Below, in pieces: positions 11,340-22,400 of a stretch of DNA of 64,000 bases. The notes beneath the pieces are model-generated. The model searched no databases. It saw nothing but the letters and a program-made list of their open reading frames with translations, and was not told where the DNA came from. Source of the DNA: Telopea speciosissima (lineage: Eukaryota > Streptophyta > Magnoliopsida > Proteales > Proteaceae); NCBI RefSeq assembly GCF_018873765.1, contig NC_057918.1, positions 68,258,371 to 68,322,370 on the forward strand, in the 5' to 3' direction. The translations under genes were made by a program, and so were the position numbers. Position 1 is the stretch's first letter; the number at the start of each line of letters is the position of its first letter.

Positions 11340-11820
11340 TAGTCATACTATGCACACAGAGTAGATGCAATCTGTAGTTTTTCCCCTATTCTTTGAGGCA
11401 CAACTATAAATTTCACCAAGACTCTTATTTTCTTCCCCTCTCCCTCACCTTCTTTCTCCTAATGATGTTTCATGCAGTTAAGTTTTATTTTCTTAACTTG
11501 AATGTCAAATGGGCAATTCAAAAATATTTTCTTTCTTCTGGCACAAGAGTGTTCCTGACCAAAAGGCTGAGAGTGATTTCTTTGACTTTTTTTTCTTCTA
11601 ATAGACATTATGCAACATAAAAATTGCACGTCTGTGAAGAATATTTGATTCTTAATTTTTTTACTGCTTAATCTTATAGATTTAGGCTTCTAGCAATATC
11701 ATTTCCATTGTGCAAGCCATTACTTTTGGTTCTCACAAATGATGTTAATTTTCATATGATTTTGTGCAACTATGGATGTATGATTAATCTTGATCGAAAT
11801 CAATATTGATTTCTACAACA
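11340..11820. other. Duplication junction region, no gene
   Basis: The match to LPA1 intron 1 ends near 11,340 and the match to the GSTU 3' flank starts near 11,820. The junction of the two units lies in this AT-rich interval. Nothing else recognised. Confidence 0.55.
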
Positions 11821-12200
11821 CAACAACTTATTGAATACAAGAGTTGCAGAACTTCACAACTTCAGGGTTCTGATGTTATGAATTAAACCCTGTTTCAACT
11901 AAATTAATCAATCAGTAACCCACTTTCCAAGAACAGAATTTCATCATTTCATGTTTGAGATGAGATATTTCATATTGGTATGGATTATTGTTCAATTTTC
12001 CTTGGCACAACAGAAAACAGATTTGCCTTGCAGCTTGGAGATTTGGAGACTCAGACAAGGGTCACCAGCAGAAAGGGAGAATTGCTAGTCCTGGAGAACC
12101 AGAGCTCTCCTTGTGGGAGCTTGTGGTCTGTGAAGCAAGAGGCCATTGGATTATTTATCACTTCTCTTATGATTTGGGAGATTTAGCTATTTTGCAGTGT
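11820..12200. repeat. Duplicated GSTU 3' flank (unit 2)
   Basis: Matches 1,790-2,190; see that entry. Confidence 0.8.
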
Positions 12201-12254
12201 TAACTCAATGGTTCTAAGCCCAATTCGTCCAACCAACAACCAAGACAATAGAAA

Positions 12255-12420
12255 TCGTGGCATTTCTTATGGACCGAGTTTTCCTGAGAATCCATTCGCC
12301 ACAGGCTGAAGGATGGGCGCGAGAGGGTATCATGAGGATATTTTGGGATTTATACTAAAACTCTACAGGGGTTTATGAACCATAGGATGGGGTAGTTTTC
12401 CTTCACTCAGCGGTGAATGA
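12255..12420. mobile_element. Short MITE-like element (GAGTTTTCCTTCAGCCATGG family)
   Basis: Begins near GAGTTTTCCTGAGAATCCAT and ends near AGTTTTCCTTCACTC. Related copies lie at 28,355-28,525 and 63,768-63,945. Confidence 0.5.
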
Positions 12421-12439
12421 AAAGTGTACACTACAGTAA

Positions 12440-12672
12440 TAGTTTCTTGTTTGTTAGGTTTTGCTTTGTTCCTCAATCAAGAAATGGTGAAGCCCATGTA
12501 CTTGCCAAGGGGGGTTCCCTTGTTCACTTATCTAAGGTGTGGTGGGCTGAGCCACCTTCTTTTCTTGTCAATCCTTCTATTCTGAACTAAAAAAACCTTT
12601 GTTGGATTCTTTAAATAAATCGCTTGGTGGAGGCGTTTCTCCACCTTCTTTGCCCCCCCCCCCCCCCCAAAA
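12440..12672 (+). mobile_element. L1-type LINE 3' fragment
   Basis: A frame reads RNGEAHVLAKGGSLVHLSKV and WWAEPPSFL, the usual end of the plant L1 ribonuclease H domain. A 3' tail follows with a C run joined to an A run (12,653-12,675). It lies between the 3' flank and exon 2 of GSTU copy 3. Confidence 0.6.
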
Positions 12673-12747
12673 AAAGGTGAATGAAAAACTCTATCCTGTA
12701 TTTCTATTAAAAAAAAGAAACTCGTAGAGGATAGTAGAACACTAGTT

Positions 12748-13604
12748 TCAAGCAGATGCTGAAAACTTCTCCAACAGGCCCTTATAAAAGATGAACATTT
12801 GATGATGATCAGGGAGGTTCTCTTTGATCACAGGAATTTCCTTGAAATTCTGCATCCAAGCATACAAGCGAGGGAATGTATGGGCTTCCACCAATTTCTC
12901 ACATAATATGTCTTCAATCACTCCCAACCAGTGAGCAATCCCTCCCAAGGCTAAATCTGCTAATCCAATCTTCTCTCCACCAAAGAACTTCTTCTCTCCA
13001 AGACCATGTTCTTCAATGGTTCTCAACATTTCCAAGCTTTCTTTCTTGGCTTTCTCTTGTTTTTCTCCTACCGTGTGAAACATTGTCCAGATGCTTGAAC
13101 ACTATTAAGAAGAAGAAAAAAAACAACCCAAAACCTTAGAAATCATTGATTAGAGCATTAAGAAAAAAAAAAAAAGGCCTAGAGCAGCTCTGTCAGATGA
13201 GTAGTCCGATGTGGAGACTTATAGGTACTTAGCATTGAAGGATGAGTTCTACCCAAGTCCCTAACACTCCTGTAGATGCTTAAAATGTAATTACCTTATC
13301 TTCAGCAAATTTAGTCCAAAATCGAGCTACGGCTCTCTCGTAAGGATCAGTTGGAAGCAAGGGATTCTCTGGCCATGTCTCTTCAATGTATTCAAGAATG
13401 ACTGTGGACTCCATAATTGGTTTTCCTCCATGAATCAAAACTGGGATCTTCTTGTAAATTGGGCTGTACTGTAAAAGCAAGGCACTCTTCTGCTGCAGAT
13501 CCTCTTCAATGTATTCATAGTCTAACCCTTTCAGTTTCAGAGCCCATATGACTCTAGCTAAAAGGGCTACTCCAAAATCCAAATAGCTTCAGTTCTTCTC
13601 CCAT
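12748..13604 (-). pseudogene. Tau-class glutathione S-transferase, frameshifted (GSTU copy 3)
   Basis: Exon 2 (13,101-12,748, 117 codons plus stop) is fully open, with the same splice acceptor and length as copy 2. Exon 1 (13,604-13,295) keeps the ATG and FWSSPFS but lacks two bases right after the codons for SPFS, giving a TAG and shifting the frame. A further 3-base loss near LQQKSALL is in frame. After the shift the original frame resumes ([16 protein letters not shown]) without an ATG start. With exon 2 undamaged, the break looks recent, or it may be a sequencing error. Confidence 0.8.
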
Positions 13605-13879
13605 ATTGATCTGAGGAATGAGAGTACAAAGATGATTATGGAAGGCCTGTGTCACTACCTCCTTCCAAACTGATTTATATATTCAAAATTTATCCTATTT
13701 TATGTAATTTTAGTTGAAGAATAAGATCAAGACGGCGATCTTGACTGGGAGAGAGTTGGTAAAGCTAAAAATTAGAAAATTCTTGGCATTTTCCAGATTA
13801 CATGTATGCTTACGTTTGTAGATATCTACTAATCTACCTTTTTACTCATCAATTGGGCTGCAAAGTGGACCAAGCAACT

Positions 13880-14340
13880 CTTACATGGCCCATCCAAAGA
13901 GTCTACCCAAATATTTTGTTTGGGCTGGGTAGGAACTTGTTTTACTCTGCCATGAGCCTCCAATGAAGAAAAATCTGTGTCACCACAGCTGCTGACATCT
14001 AGATTTTGTTGATTAACACTTGCCACATGGTGCATATGAATGGATGTGGGTTATTGATTACATTTGATAAAGGACTCTACATCCATCTCACATGACAAAT
14101 TTCACAAAATTATAAGAATACCAACTCACTATGATGGAATCTAGTGGCATTTTTGTAATGTTACTTCACTTTTGGCACTCCTGTTACCTTGGGCTGGAAC
14201 TTCACAAATGAGGTGGGTCTGGGGTCTACTATATGGACCACCCATATCCTTTTTTGTTTGGTAAAGGGACCACCCATATCTACCAAATGGCAAGTGTTGA
14301 CCATTGCAAATATATTTTTTACCAAAAAAAGAAAAACCAT
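13880..14340. other. Non-coding stretch upstream of GSTU copy 3
   Basis: AT-rich, with no recognised gene or element before the palindromic element at 14,350. Confidence 0.4.
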
Positions 14341-14349
14341 TGCAAATTT

Positions 14350-14565
14350 ATTTTTGAGAGCAGGTTCTCCAAAAGGCAGCGTGGCCCCTGTGCCGGCACT
14401 AGGGTCACGCACGGCAGCATCAACAGGGTGGTCATTGCCATCCTTCTAGGAGGGGGGGGGGCAGACGACAGTGCAGTCATTTTGCCCCTTCTATGACTAG
14501 GCACAACAACCACTCTACCTTTTGGAGTTTTTTTTCCCTGTTTATTTTTTGGGAGAGGATTTTCT
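14350..14565. mobile_element. GC-rich MITE, GGGAGAGGGTTC...GGCAGCGTGGCC family
   Basis: Contains CAAAAGGCAGCGTGGCCCCTG, TCATTTTGCCCCTTC and a right end CTTTTGGAG...GGGAGAGGATTTTC. The same family is seen at 15,005, 46,805, 47,365, 50,150, 53,757 and 63,597. A G run (about 14,451-14,462) lies inside. Confidence 0.55.
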
Positions 14566-14839
14566 ACACGGCCAATATGTAGTTTCATGCCTTGGAGGAG
14601 GGGTTTTATGGGAAAACATTAAAAATAATGAGACATTTTACAGTGGGTGGTGCTACAATAATATGAGTCTTATGAGAGGTGGCTGCATGTAATTTTCAAA
14701 TTAAGCTGGTGTTGTATAAATCTTTTACCCATATTTTTTTTTATCACATATACCATGTTACATGCAACAATAACTTTAGGGGTGGGGACGTGAGATTCAA
14801 TCTGGGTCTACTACAACTAACAAGCAATGTTCTCTGTTT

Positions 14840-14970
14840 GGGATTGTGGCCTATGCCAGTGCTCCTTGTGTTTCTCTCCCTCTCCTCCCCCAATAAGAGA
14901 CAAATATGACATTTCATAGGGGGAAGGAGAGAGATAGACACGGAGAGGCGCTAATGTAGACCATGCTCCT
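14840..14970. mobile_element. Palindromic MITE, GTGGCCTACGCCAGCACTCC family (decayed)
   Basis: GTGGCCTATGCCAGTGCTCC is followed by GTGTTTCTCTCCC, and the inverted partner GGAGAGAGATAGACACGGAG lies 70 bp on. The clean copy is at 28,049-28,167. Confidence 0.6.
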
Positions 14971-15004
14971 AGACACAAAACTTTATCTCTAAATTAAAAT
15001 TTGG

Positions 15005-15140
15005 GGAGAGGGTTCTTGAAGGCAGTATGGCCCATGCACTAGTGCAGATGCCATTGGAGCGTGCACAAAGACATTAATAAGGGTATAAATTCTGCCTTTC
15101 ACAGGGGTGGGGTGATCATTTCATGCCCCAGTTGTCTGGG
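15005..15140. mobile_element. GC-rich MITE, GGGAGAGGGTTC family (partial)
   Basis: GAGAGGGTTCTTGAAGGCAG then GTATGGCCC, and the CATTTCATGCCCC block, match the family at 50,150-50,340. Confidence 0.5.
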
Positions 15141-15194
15141 TACATCAGTCACGTTGGCTTTCAAGGTTCCTTAAAGTTTGAATAGATGTTTTCT

Positions 15195-15290
15195 GTCCCA
15201 GAGTGTGACCTACAAGAGTCCTCCTTGTGTCTATCTATCTCTCTCCTATCCTAATACGGGCAGAGATGTCATAACGGTGACAAACCATTT
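15195..15290. mobile_element. Partial palindromic MITE (GTGGCCTACGCC family)
   Basis: GAGTGTGACCTACAAGAGTC and CTATCTATCTCTCTCC are decayed forms of the left arm at 28,049. Confidence 0.4.
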
Positions 15291-15373
15291 GCTACTTCTA
15301 TCATGGATCGGCTCTTGTTTGAATGTGAAAATGAAGTCTGAAACGGTCGAATTTGGTGTGTGGAGCTTGGGTC

Positions 15374-16214
15374 TAAGGGTGTCAATCGGTTTGGTTCCAT
15401 GGACTGATGGTGTGACCTGAAACCGAACTGAAAATCGAGTTGGTTCTAGAAATGGATACTGAATCCGAACCTGCTCGGTTCGAATCGATTACGGTCCCAA
15501 TTCAGTTTTCCAATGTAGTTCCACTTCGGGTCAAATTTTGGTTTCAATTCAGTTATACAGCTCGGTTCCTATTTGGTTTACTAAACTGTTCTAATGTTTG
15601 GTTTTAAATTCCCAACAACATTTGTTGTTGAAAGTCATACAAATGCCCATCTTGTAATAGTATCTTATGCCCCTGCAACAATGATTTGCCTTATGTATCA
15701 GTGGTGTCCTTGAAGCTAATGGAACTAAAAATAAGAGACATTATTTCCTCTTTCAACCTGGATTTATTGATATTAGATGCAATGTGATTGTTGCTGCTAA
15801 CATTATATTATGTTTGTTGTTGCTGGTTATTTATTTGTGCCCCTTGGTCCTGATATTTAGCTTTGCGTTGTGATATTAGTGTGGGACCATGGGTCCCTGT
15901 GGGAGTTGAGAATCGAGAGAAACAGAGTCACAAAGAAGAGTAGACTTGAAGTAAAAATAAAACTATAAAATATTAAAGGAGAAATAGTGAAATACAGAAG
16001 GTCATATAGTGATATAGGGTTTTGGATTTAAGTGGGTTATTCAATTCGATTTCGGTTCAAATCAATCGATTTTGAATTAAAACCGTATCCAAACCGAGCC
16101 AAATTAAATACTCATCTAGAAGACCTGAAACCTAATCAAATTTCGGATTGATTCGGTTAATTTGGCTCGGCTTCGGGTTCGATATTCAATTTCAATTTGA
16201 TTTTGACACCCTTA
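15374..16214. mobile_element. Non-autonomous hAT-type element, 841 bp, with intact ends
   Basis: The element starts TAAGGGTGTCAA and ends TTGACACCCTTA, a perfect 12-bp inverted repeat. It is flanked on both sides by the same 8 bp, CTTGGGTC (15,366-15,373 and 16,215-16,222), the target duplication length of hAT elements. The duplicate locus near 10,050-10,080 reads straight through this point, an empty site. The interior is AT-rich with AACCGAACTG/GGTTCGGATTC-like words and has no transposase. Confidence 0.9.
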
Positions 16215-16402
16215 CTTGGGTCATTAGAATCATTGAACAAACCGGTTGATCCGACCGGGCCATGGCCTCCCATGAACAAACACTAAAGCGTGGCACCACC
16301 GTGTTCATCCAACATCTCACAGAGGCAAAACTGCGAAGTCTGCAAATGAGGGGGTTGGCCTTGACGCCTTGTGGTTTGGTTTTCAGAGTCCCTCTCGTTT
16401 CT

Positions 16403-19400
16403 ATGGCTGCCGTGGCGCACCTCTCCTGCGTCATTGCCTGCCCTTCCTTTCATCAAAATGGCTCCTTGCTTTCCCGCCAAATTCCCATTCACAGAAACTC
16501 CACCACTTCTGTCCACAGAACTTATCGGATCCTCCACAAAAGCACCTCCATCATCATCGTTCGCTCTGCTGCCAACGACTCCTCTTCGCCCGAAATCAGG
16601 TACGCTTTCTTTCAATTCCCAAAATCTCTCTCTCTCTCTCTCTCTCTCTGAGTCTTTAATTCTTTAATTCCTTATTCGAGTGATTTTTCTTTCCGGGTAT
16701 CTGAAGTTAAGTTTCTACATGAATGTTTTTCAGTTGAAATATTATCAGTGTTTATTTTTCTAGTTTATTTTACTCTTTCAATTGAACTAGTTTCACTGGA
16801 ACATTTAGTTTTCCCATCTTAGTTCTACATGGTTTCAGCTTTACTGGACATGTAAACTTCCAACCTTTCCTCAAGCTGAAAAGATACTAGATTTTTTCAT
16901 AAAATGGGAAGTGGATGAAAGCTACAAAGTAATTTCACTGTATCAATAACCGCCCGTACTTGATTGTCTTGATCATAGGCTGTTACTTTTGTTGCATCCA
17001 CTGTTATAGATCAGAATGGATTCAAGTTTTCCGAAAGAAAATGAGAGGTGTTACTTTCTTCGAGGATATCCGAACGATTTTCTACACAGTTATCTATCAT
17101 TTTTATGATTAATTTAAACCGGATATTATTTGGGACCCGGGGCAGCCCCTAAAATTTTATTACTAATTCAAAACAAATCTGAAGGGGGGGGGGGACTTAA
17201 CCCGCCTTACTGTGCCCAAAGGAACAGATCACTCTCTCACACATAACTATAAGAAAGCCACCCCGCAAAAAAAGAAGCTAAAAATTACATTCTAAAAATT
17301 GGTAAACCAGCTTTATCTTCCCTTAAGATCATGTGTAATTCCTGAAGAAAAACCTGATTTGCGTGGAAAAAAGCATTAACTGTGGATTCACATGCAAGAT
17401 TTACCAAAAAATAGCTGGCCGATTACTTTCGCGATATGAGAAAGAAAGATTGATACCCAAAGAGTCGGACAAGGTAAGCACTTCTTGAAACTAGTACCAG
17501 CAGCTCCAAAAATAAGTTCTTTGAAGACAAACTGCACAATAGACGTTGAGTCCAAGTTGATATGACATCCTGTGAAACCCAACTCAGAACACAATCTTAG
17601 ACCATCAAGAAGAGCCCTCATTTCTGCCACTGAATTTGTGCAGACACCTTAAAAGTTGGAAAAGGCTACTATCAACTTTCCATTTTGGTCGTGAATAATT
17701 TCCCCACCTCCACTAACGCCTGGATTACCTTTACTTGCCCCATCCACATTTAATTTAACCACATGAGATGGAGGACACCAATATATCGGTAAGAGAAGTT
17801 TTTATTTTATGGTTGGGGATGAATAATCTGCAAGATCAGTTCCTCCTTCAACGATAGGCTTTTATTGAATTTCATTGGATAGGAAATTTCCCTAATCCAA
17901 GATTTAACCTTGATAATAATTGTCAAGGCCATTCAGATACCTTCCCCATGCCTACGATTATTTCTCTCCTTCCACAACTCCTGTAAATGATAAAAGAGAA
18001 GAGAGGAAAAGAGAGTAAGAAGAGAAGAGAAGAGGAAATTATTTCTCTCCTTCCACAATTCCTTTATTTAATGAAGAATCGTTATGAGTTATTTTATATT
18101 TTTTGTGCATTTGTCGAGGTTATCCATCTGATTTGTTAACTTCATTCACAAATGCACAAAAAATAGAAAATAACTCAGAACAATTCTTCATTAAGTAAAG
18201 TCAAGTAACTTTGGAGTAGTTATCAACAAAAGTAACAAAATAACGAAATCCCAATTTAGAAACAACGGGACAAGGACCCCATACATTTGAATGAACTAAA
18301 GCAAAAGGTTTATTAGACCTTGGACTGACTCTAAGGGGATAGCTTACACGATGTAACTTCCCAAACTGACAAGACTCACAATGTAGACTAGAAAGAGTTT
18401 GAAAACGAGGATCTAAAATCCGTAAACTCTATAATGATGGATGACCCAAACAACAATGTACTTGGTGAGGAGATGCCAAACTCGAACATGCCACAGACAA
18501 GGTGTCTTCAAGTAGGTACAACCCCCCTGACTCATGATCTCTACCAATTGTCTTCTTTGTCGTAAGGTCCTGAAAGATACACGAATCAGAGAGAAAAGTT
18601 ACAGAACAGTTATAAGTTTTAGTAAGTTTAGTAACAGACAGGCGGTTAAAAGGGAACTCAGGTAAATAGAGAACAGAGGATAAGGATAAAGAAGGAGTGG
18701 CCTGAACAGTTCCTGTACTAGTTACTTAGCCAAAGAACCATCAGCTAAGGTAACATTAGAGGATGATGTACGAAAGGAAGAAAATATACCTGAAACCCAA
18801 GTCATGTGTTCCGAGGCTCCTGAGTCAATGATCCAGGGGCGAGGAGCAGTCGAGAGACATGCAGTGGCATTACCTATCTGACCATATGTAGCAGCAGAAG
18901 GATGGGAAGACTGAGAGATCTGGAACTGAGTAAAGCAGGCATAATCCTCATCAGACATCATCATAGTCTTACCCTCAGAAGGAGAAAGTGATGGCACAGT
19001 AGATTCGGTAATGGCAGCAGAATTGGCAAACTAGTGCTGTGGTGGTTTGACATGAAGTTTCTAGCAGAAGCGTTGAATATGTCCCGTGCTACCACAATGG
19101 TGACAGGTCTTCACCATGCTTGAAGAATCTGAACCAGAAGTAGGAGCTTTCCCAGATATAGGGGCTTTATCAGAACCACCCCCACGGCTACCACCAATCC
19201 CTGTCCCACTACGGGATGGTATGTAAGAAGCCAAGGCTGAACCATCCACAGTAGTGGAATCATGAGAAGTCTCACAAGATACGCGTAGAACTCGTGAAAA
19301 AGTGTCTGAAAGTGTGACTACCTTATCACCACCAAGTATCTGGGAACAGAGTTGTCAAGGCGCCGCCTAGGCGCCCAGGCGGTTTTGTTGGGTTTGTTGT

Positions 19401-22400
19401 AGGGCGCCTTGCATTGGGTTTTATTGGTATCCAACTTGGTATTTGTCCTTATTTATGCCAAATGTCATTTAAGATTATTCATAAATAAGCAAATACCCTC
19501 TATTTGAATCCAATAAAAATAGTTAAAAAATAAAAATAAAAATTCCAAAAGGATAAAAAGTCAACCCCACAGTTCAAGAACAAAAATTGGATTTTCGGCG
19601 GTAGGTGAAATTTGTCAACTTTCAAATACTAGGGTTTTTCTCAAATCTAAAAATTCTATAAATCTTAATATGGTAAAGCATTGCTAAAAACCAAAAGTGC
19701 GGTAAAATATTCATTTGTTTTGATATCTAAAAAAATATTTTCATTCAGAGCAATTTTGACAATATTCACGCATACAGGATTTGTTGGAAAGCTGGTTTTG
19801 TGCTCTAACTAATACAAAAAGTCTCATGTCATAATAAAATCATTATTGAATGAAATCAACTTACATCGACATATAGTAGACTTAAACTTTCCAATTATAA
19901 CTCTATTAAAAATGGTAAGGAAAAATATGAAATTGAGAAAATCTTATTTAGTCTAATCTAGATTCTTTGAGGCTAAGAAACTACCAAAGATAACTCATGA
20001 AAGGATAAAGATAAAGATAAGAATTCAATTGAGAATCCACAAGCACAGACTTAACGTTTTCTGATTTGACTTGGCTTTGACTTCTAGTGCAACCTGTTCT
20101 ATGTCAAAATGACATAGGAAGGTGGGCGTGGAATCGCAGAGCACGAGCCACTTTAAGGAGAGGATGGTGTTTTTGTTCGACTACACCATTTTTTTTTGGT
20201 GTAGCAACAATGCTATGGTGATGAGAAACACCATGGTCATGAAAAAATAATTGCATTGGGCGGAGAAAAATATTCCAAACCCTTGTTGGTCTGTATGTTC
20301 TTGATGGCACAATTGTATTGGGTTGCAACGTGAGCAAAAAATTTGCAAAGAACATTATAAGTATCATATTTGAACTGCATGAGAAAGATCCAAGTGCATC
20401 GCGAAAAAATCGACAATAGTGAGAAAATAACGTGCACCAGTAGTAGTGGGTGAATAAGTGCCCCAAATATCACAATGTATTATTTCAAAAACAACATGAG
20501 TTGAAATAGAACTAGAGGAAAAAGCTAAACAATGTTGTTTGGCAAGGGGGCATACATCACAAATAGGAGCTGTAGAAGGAGAAGAAAAAAGCAAACTGCT
20601 GCGTAAGGTCTTTATTTTGTCAAAGGGTGGCCCAGACGTTGATGCCATAACTCAAGGGTGGTGAATAAAGATACAAAAGATTGAGGTGACTTCCCAATAT
20701 GGAGGTAGTAGAGACCACCACGCTCATGGCCCCGTCCAATCTCCTTCCCCGTGGAGTGGTCCTAATGCAGCCCTGGACTTGGACCATGAAGCTGACAAAG
20801 TGGAAGCCGCCATCTCACACCCCAAGGTTCTTCGAAGGTCGGCCCTGGTCAAGGAGAGGCGTGCCAGGCATGGTCAGCCCCTGCAAGAATAGCCCATTCA
20901 CTCCTTATCTTCCCAATATTTTTAAGGAAAGAAGTTGCACCTAAGAGGGGGAAGATTTGGATTGATTTGGAGTTATCTTAGTTGCTAAATAAATTATTAC
21001 TAAATAAAGGATCAATCAGCTGACTAGTATATTGGGTTGATTGAAGATTGGATTGAAGATTGGATTTTTGAGTGAGAGTATATGGGGCGGATTGAAGAGA
21101 AGATTGGATTCTGATTGAAGTATTTTTGGCTGATTGAAGATTAGAGATTGGAATCTTTTTTTTTTTTCTTCCTTATTCATACTCAGCTCTAAGTCTATAT
21201 ATGTAATCCTCCATGATTGAATGAAGGCAGATTATGAAGTTTAATGAAAATTGCTCAGTTGAGTATTTGGAACTCTCAATTGGAGTTTCCATTGCAATTT
21301 TAATTTTCTTGTTCGATTGATCAACTCCTGGTCACGTAGAGAACGTGATTTCGACTCTCCCGATCTGTAGCTTCCAATGAGGCTGCATTAGGTCCTGAAT
21401 AAGACAGAAGAAAAAAAAAGTTGCATAGGCATTTAAATGATTTGTAACCTGGTGGACAGAAATAAGGTTATACCAAAATGATGGGGCATAAAGAATGTTA
21501 GGTAGAGTGATGTTGGGGGTGAGGTGAAGGGAACTGGCACTTGAAATAGGGACAGTGCTACCATCGGAAGGCCAATAGATGTGGAAGAAGGGGGTGAGTG
21601 TCATGCAATAAATCGGGGAAATGAATAACATGAGCAGTAGCCCGTATCAAGAATCCATATAGAAGGAGCATGAACAAAAGAATTAAAGCAAAGAGGTGTA
21701 CCTGTAAGATTTGCGGCTGGCTGCACATTACCTCATTGAGTAGGCGCAAAATCTGTTGCTATTGGTCAGCAGTAAGAGAAGTGACTGTAGAAGTGGTGGA
21801 TGGCGCCGTAGAGTGGTTGCATCAGCTGAGATGTTGTCTCAAGGCTGTGAACAATGTGCAACACGATAATGAGAGGGATAGCCGTTGAGCTTGTAACATA
21901 CATTGCAGGTATGACCAGGGATGCGACAATACAAGCAATGGTATCTTGATTTGGGACGCCGATCAGTAGACCGTGGACGTATGACAGCATTAACAGAACC
22001 AGGTGTTATTGGTGAAGCCTGATCTCAGTCCAGAAAGTGCTGTGGGGAATCTTCGAAGGGCCGTTTCGCCTTCGAAACGTGCCAGAAAGGCTTAAAAGTG
22101 CATACATCAGTGCCGTAGGCCTGTCCCCTGTAGAGCTCGTCGAGACCTTCGAAATGATATGTATATCGACATATGTTAGGTTCAGGTCCGAACCAGACCG
22201 GGTGGGTTTTTTGGGCTTCCAAGGGCATTTCTGTACTTTTCTGGGTTAGGGTTCTCTTGTAAAGTGTTCTTAACTTTGTGAGAGGTGTGAGAGAAATCTG
22301 AGGGTTTGTAATTTTTTTTCAGAGAAGTAATGAAACCAGTTCTATCGCCGGACGTGGATGTAGCCTATCTTCTTGGGGGTGAACCATAACTCTCTGTGTT

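Noticed and set aside
16262-16402. Extending LPA1-like exon 1 upstream to earlier starts
   Set aside because: The duplicate diverges in this part, and the ATG at 16,403 gives the family-type N-terminus.
20686-20892. Open frame with basic C-terminus as a host gene
   Set aside because: It lies inside the copia fossil next to LTR-like sequence, so it is best read as the end of a nested LTR element.
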